A DNA stretch of 17,967 nucleotides, taken from NCBI GenBank assembly GCA_964399235.1, contig CAYNQC010000022.1, positions 1-17,967 on the forward strand, in the 5' to 3' direction. A program made the translations under genes and the position numbers. Positions 14,591 through 17,967 of the stretch are shown here, in pieces. How positions within the stretch are numbered: the stretch's first letter is position 1; every line of letters starts with the position of its first letter. The notes under the pieces were generated by a model. It was given only the letters and a program-made list of their open reading frames with translations. It was not told where the DNA came from and made no database searches. Source of the DNA: DASPPK01 sp964399235 (GTDB lineage Archaea > Thermoproteota > Bathyarchaeia > Bathyarchaeales > Bathycorpusculaceae).

Positions 14591-14621
14591 AAACCGCCGT
14601 GTCTTCCATTCGTTGGAAAGG

Positions 14622-14630
14622 TATATATTA
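14622..14630 (+). promoter_or_regulatory. TATA box of the aglB operon
   Basis: TATATATTA is preceded by the purine-rich GGAAAGG (BRE-like). Initiation about 26 bases downstream falls near 14652, giving a leader of about 75 bases before GTG 14727. It is the clearest promoter in the window. Confidence 0.6.
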
Positions 14631-14654
14631 TCGGCACTAGTCATGTCTTCAATC

Positions 14655-14667
14655 CTTGAGTCTCAAG
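14655..14667. repeat. Perfect 13-base palindrome at the predicted aglB transcription start
   Basis: CTTGAG-T-CTCAAG, two perfect 6-base arms around a single base. It lies within a few bases of the start site predicted from the TATA box, a position where a dimeric repressor would block initiation. It may equally be chance. Confidence 0.35.
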
Positions 14668-14726
14668 CTAACCGCAACGAAAATAAAACACCTAGATGAA
14701 CTGTGTAGAAGAGAGATGAAACCAAA

Positions 14727-16973
14727 GTGAAGCTCGGCAACGTACTGTCCAGAGAACGGCTCTCAAACGGCGTAAAAAGCTTGGGAAAATTGAGGATCAA
14801 GACGACCCACAGTGCGATGATAACTTTCTCAGCTTTGTTGCTTGTTCTTTTCATTGCTTTCACAATACGAGTATTGCCCCTTCGCTGGGAAATACAGTCT
14901 GGCGGGCTGCATCTTTCAGAGTTCGACCCATATTATCAGTTCAGCCTGACCAGATACATGACAGACCATGGTCTGTTCGCGCCTTACTATCCGACGCAAT
15001 GGGTTGACACGCAACGGTGGTATCCCGACGGGATAAATATGGGAGCATCCTACCCATCTCTGCCACTCACAGCTGCAGTGCTGTATGACATTACGCGATT
15101 TCTAGGTTTCAACTTCGACTTGATGGGCTTTTGTTCAATCCTGCCTGCAATAATGGGGACGATAGCCGTGTTCATAATGTTTCTCTTAGGAAGAGACGTA
15201 GGAGGCACACCCGTCGGCTTGCTTGCAGCTCTATTCTTGTCCTTGAATCCATCTTACATCCAAAGAACCTCATTGGGTTTCTTTGACACCGAAGTCGTCG
15301 GTGTTGTCTCCCTGTTGGCTTTCAGCCTATTCTTTCTCAGAGCAATCGAAGAAGACAGACCAATCAGCTCAACAGTGAAGTATTCACTGGGATCTGCAGC
15401 AGCTTTGGCATATTTCGTTCTAGGATGGGGTGCCGCTTACTATCTCATAGGTCTCACAGTGCTTTTCGTTTTCATTCTGCTCATACTGAAAAGGTATTCA
15501 CGCCGCCTGCTTCTAGCCTACAGCATCTCATTCGGACTTGGGTTCCTCGTGGCCATAAGCACCAGAACCGAAGTCATTCCCAGCTATATGGTTGGTTCAA
15601 GCATTCTGCCCGTCGCCGGAATGTTTGCCCTGCTCGTATTGAATGAAATCACACGCAACTTGACCTCATCTAGGGAGAAATTCTTCTTGGTAGTCTTTTC
15701 CGTTGTGGCACTTATAGGCAGTTTCATTGCACTTTCGCTTCTTGGCTATTTGGGGGCGCTTGCAGGCAAGTTTCTGACAGTTTTGGATCCCTTCATTCGA
15801 GGAGGAAGCCCCCTGATAGAATCCGTTGCTGAACACAGGATTGCTTCTTGGGGTTCGATCTACTATGATCTCGGCGTCGGGGTTCTGTTCTTTGTCCTCG
15901 GCATATTCTTCACCGCAAGAAATCTTTCAACAAGGAACCTATTCTTGCTATTGCTGGGTTTAACATCACTCTACTTTGCGGCCTCAATGGTTCGTTTGCT
16001 CATTCTCTTGGCAATCGCTTTTGCTCTCTTAGCCTCAGTGGGCATTGTGGGCATTTTGAAACCTTTTGTTACGTTGCTGAAAGAACCTCCCAGAATAATT
16101 GGCAAAAGGAGAATTGGACTTGAACGTGTTGGAAGAGAGTTCAGTGGAGCCGCCGTTTTCCTCATTTTCCTGATTCTGATGACTAATCTTGCCCTTTCGC
16201 CACAGTCCGGAGGCATTCCTAGAGTCTACAGGCAGGCCTACACACCTGTGACGATCACGGCTGCCAGTCTCTCAGTCGTGCCCAGCCAGCCTGTGAGAGA
16301 GTGGTTGGACATGTTGAAGTACGTGAATGACATGCAGAGCGCGGGCACTGTCGTGTGTAGTTGGTGGGACTACGGGTACTGGCTGAGCTTAATGGGCAAT
16401 GTGACTTCACTTGCAGACAACGCTACGATCAACACTACTCAGATAGAAAACATTGGTTTCATTTTCATGGCAAACGAGACCTATTCACTGAACATGCTGA
16501 AGAAGTACAATACACAATACATACTTGTCTTCATTACGTTTGACGCAAATGGCAACTGGATAGACTGGGCAGGCGGCGACAATGGAAAATGGACTTGGAT
16601 GGCGAAAATCTCAGGAAACGCCAAAAACCGACTCGTTAACATTGACCATGCTATTGACGAAGCCTCTTCTTGGCAGGATGAAAAAACCTTCGGCAACTTC
16701 ACAAACAACGCGTGGACTTGGAATGACGTTGGCAGAAACTCGACAGTCTACAAACTGATGAGCTATGCAAAGAGCCGCTGGTGCGAAGTGAACGCCGTGT
16801 CAAACCCTGATAGTGCTACCGTTTCTACGCCAGTTTACTTCACAGAACAGTTCTTCTCAGGAGAAGCCCTGACTCCAATTGACTCACAAAATCAATATGG
16901 TGGACTTGTTCCGCTGGTTGCTCTATACAAGATTGACTGGCAACAATACAACAGCGATTATCCGCAAACCTAA
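14727..16973 (+). CDS. aglB: STT3/AglB dolichyl-phosphooligosaccharide--protein glycosyltransferase
   Basis: The catalytic oligosaccharyltransferase of archaeal N-glycosylation: it transfers a lipid-linked glycan to asparagine in N-X-S/T sequons on the outer face of the membrane. It has 748 residues, with a membrane domain of about a dozen helices (about 30-485) and a soluble C-terminal domain (about 490-748), a short-form AglB. Catalytic marks are all present: D67 in SEFDPYYQF, the DXE motif D187-T-E189 (FFDTEVVG), E369 in the SVAEHR segment (SVSE/TIXE position), and WWDYG at 546-550. The start is GTG 14727. An in-frame ATG at 14817, just before the first helix, is an alternative. The gene has a strong TATA box and leads directly into the MraY/GPT-like gene, 14 bases downstream, an operon that fits lipid-linked glycan synthesis and transfer. 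Confidence 0.96.
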   Translation: MKLGNVLSRERLSNGVKSLGKLRIKTTHSAMITFSALLLVLFIAFTIRVLPLRWEIQSGGLHLSEFDPYYQFSLTRYMTDHGLFAPYYPTQWVDTQRWYPDGINMGASYPSLPLTAAVLYDITRFLGFNFDLMGFCSILPAIMGTIAVFIMFLLGRDVGGTPVGLLAALFLSLNPSYIQRTSLGFFDTEVVGVVSLLAFSLFFLRAIEEDRPISSTVKYSLGSAAALAYFVLGWGAAYYLIGLTVLFVFILLILKRYSRRLLLAYSISFGLGFLVAISTRTEVIPSYMVGSSILPVAGMFALLVLNEITRNLTSSREKFFLVVFSVVALIGSFIALSLLGYLGALAGKFLTVLDPFIRGGSPLIESVAEHRIASWGSIYYDLGVGVLFFVLGIFFTARNLSTRNLFLLLLGLTSLYFAASMVRLLILLAIAFALLASVGIVGILKPFVTLLKEPPRIIGKRRIGLERVGREFSGAAVFLIFLILMTNLALSPQSGGIPRVYRQAYTPVTITAASLSVVPSQPVREWLDMLKYVNDMQSAGTVVCSWWDYGYWLSLMGNVTSLADNATINTTQIENIGFIFMANETYSLNMLKKYNTQYILVFITFDANGNWIDWAGGDNGKWTWMAKISGNAKNRLVNIDHAIDEASSWQDEKTFGNFTNNAWTWNDVGRNSTVYKLMSYAKSRWCEVNAVSNPDSATVSTPVYFTEQFFSGEALTPIDSQNQYGGLVPLVALYKIDWQQYNSDYPQT

Positions 16974-16977
16974 GGAG
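16972..16977 (+). promoter_or_regulatory. Shine-Dalgarno site for the MraY/GPT-like TTG start
   Basis: AAGGAG overlaps the aglB stop codon and lies 10 bases before TTG 16988. It supports that start and coupling to aglB. Confidence 0.55.
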
Positions 16978-16987
16978 AACCGCATAC

Positions 16988-17884
16988 TTGTTTCCAAAGG
17001 CTCCTGACCAACATAAACCAAACAAGCCTTTGATCCCTAACGGTCTCGGCGTCATCTATGTCTTGGTCAGTGTAGTCTACCTTTTCCTCATCTACTATTT
17101 CAATGTGGTCGACATCTCTAATGGAAGCTCAACGCCTCAGAATTTGGCTTGGTCCGCACCATTAATCTTGGCGGTATGCATACTTTTTGGCGGTTTTCTC
17201 GGAATGCTGGATGACTGGATAGATCTCAAGTGGCGCTACAAGGCTTTTCTTCCGCTGGTAGCCGCCATACCGTTGAGCTCCTTCGCATTTGCCCTTAAAC
17301 TGCGAACATCCATCTCGCTTCCCGGTTTAGGCACCATCGACTTTGGAATCTACTACTTTTTCATAATACTTCCAGTGCTTGTGACAATAATTACCAACAC
17401 TGTCAATCAGCTTGGCGGACTAAACGGGTTAGAAACCGTTTGTCCAGCGATAGTTCTCATTGGGCTAATGATTATCTCGGGATCAGACGCCGCTTTCCTT
17501 TATGTTCCATTAGTCGTCTGGCTGGCGCTTGCCGCTTTGAATTTTCGGGGCAAAATTTTCGTAGGTAATACAGGGTCGTTTGCAATAGGAATGACAATCG
17601 CTTCCTTTGCGATAATCTCCAACATGAAGTTTCATGTGGTCATATCCCTCTTGCCCTACATTTTCAACTCTTCATTGATATTATTGACCATCTTCCTTTA
17701 CAGAAAGAAGGCAAGTGTTTCCTATGACGGGAAAAAACTGTTTTCAGATCATAGGCGAAGCCTGATCACGCTTCTGACCTATCATCGTCCCTTGACTGAG
17801 CGACAGGTAGTTCTGCTTATCTCACTCTTGGTGGGAGCGTCAACCCTGCTTGACTTGGTTCTCAAGTTTTTCATTTTGGATTAG
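16988..17884 (+). CDS. MraY/GPT-family (glycosyltransferase 4) polyprenyl-phosphate sugar-1-phosphate transferase
   Basis: A membrane enzyme of the family that moves a sugar-1-phosphate, usually GlcNAc-1-P, from a UDP-sugar to a polyprenyl or dolichyl phosphate, the first step of lipid-linked glycan assembly. It has 298 residues and about nine to ten hydrophobic segments. Family motifs visible: HKPNKPLIPNGLGV (9-22), GMLDDWIDLKWRYK (72-85, with the Mg-binding DD at 75-76), TNTVNQLGGLNGLE (136-149), FVGNTGSFAIG (191-201) and a C-terminal cytoplasmic loop DHRRSLITLLTYHRP (254-268). Two oddities: the first membrane helix normally preceding the HKP motif is absent, and the usual GD-T-G aspartate is asparagine (N194). 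TTG 16988 is supported by AAGGAG. It probably supplies lipid-linked sugar to AglB. An AglH-like role is inferred; the sugar is unknown. Confidence 0.88.
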   Translation: MFPKAPDQHKPNKPLIPNGLGVIYVLVSVVYLFLIYYFNVVDISNGSSTPQNLAWSAPLILAVCILFGGFLGMLDDWIDLKWRYKAFLPLVAAIPLSSFAFALKLRTSISLPGLGTIDFGIYYFFIILPVLVTIITNTVNQLGGLNGLETVCPAIVLIGLMIISGSDAAFLYVPLVVWLALAALNFRGKIFVGNTGSFAIGMTIASFAIISNMKFHVVISLLPYIFNSSLILLTIFLYRKKASVSYDGKKLFSDHRRSLITLLTYHRPLTERQVVLLISLLVGASTLLDLVLKFFILD

Positions 17885-17967
17885 CGCCTCATCTAACCTG
17901 GCTTGTCTTCTGGAAACGCTAATAAACATCTGCAGTATTTGTAAGGTGTCTGGCGGGTGAGTGGACC
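17885..17967. other. Non-coding tail of the window
   Basis: The final 83 bases hold no complete gene. An AT-rich GCTAATAAAC near 17918-17927 could be a promoter element, and a GTG close to the window edge could begin another gene, but too little sequence remains to judge. Confidence 0.3.

Noticed and set aside
1..17967. Mobile elements, CRISPR arrays, tRNA or rRNA genes
   Set aside because: No transposase or integrase frame, no regularly spaced repeats and no tRNA/rRNA-like sequence were recognised on either strand by reading; a tRNAscan or repeat search was not possible here.

Overview
The window reads as a chromosomal segment of an archaeon. The best guess is a member of the TACK/Bathyarchaeia group, from an uncultured or draft genome. 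Support comes from genes found only or mainly in archaea (CDP-archaeol synthase, AglB/STT3 oligosaccharyltransferase, RadB-like recombinase, a UbiD-type decarboxylase of the kind used in the archaeal mevalonate route, archaeal Sua5 and type IA topoisomerase, a stand-alone zinc-ribbon protein). TATA boxes precede several genes, and GGTGG/AGGAGG Shine-Dalgarno (SD) sites precede ATG, GTG and TTG starts. The phylum is inferred from gene content only. A run of exactly 100 N (2199-2298) shows that this is a scaffolded assembly.

Layout. (1) 175-2980, plus strand: histidine-degradation genes hutI and hutU, the latter broken by the N gap, then a small cysteine-rich DUF3795-like protein. (2) 2970-6396, minus strand: Sua5 (tRNA t6A synthesis), a two-CBS-domain protein with its own TATA box, and a two-gene operon of a UbiD-family decarboxylase preceded by a 135-residue protein resembling the proteasome assembly chaperone PAC4. 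(3) 6432-7109, plus: endonuclease III. (4) 7116-9067, minus: a Clp1/Nol9-type polynucleotide 5'-kinase whose TTG start overlaps the stop of an uncharacterised RNase H-fold-like protein. (5) 9138-10356, plus: RadB-like ATPase and CDP-archaeol synthase. (6) 10362-13074, minus: type IA topoisomerase, a small zinc-finger protein, and a three-helix membrane protein resembling the membrane part of the OST3/OST6/MAGT1 oligosaccharyltransferase subunit. (7) 13255-17884, plus: 54-residue zinc-ribbon protein, GcvT, AglB/STT3, and a MraY/GPT-family sugar-phosphate transferase.

How the genes fit together. Three themes recur. The first is membrane lipid and glycan biogenesis: the UbiD-type enzyme is a candidate for the isopentenyl-phosphate branch of isoprenoid synthesis, CarS activates archaeol, the GPT-like enzyme would load a lipid carrier, and AglB transfers the glycan, possibly with the OST3-like protein. 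The second is nucleic-acid maintenance: Nth, RadB, TopA, the RNase H-like protein and Clp1. The third is amino-acid and one-carbon catabolism: HutU/HutI yield formiminoglutamate and GcvT releases a one-carbon unit from glycine. No mobile element, CRISPR array, tRNA or rRNA was recognised. No gene-free stretch exceeds 300 bases; the longest are 1-174 (up to 207 if hutI starts later), 13075-13254 and 14591-14726, and each is described. The most interesting signals are the eukaryote-like small proteins (PAC4-like and OST3-like) and the RNase H-like/Clp1 pair.
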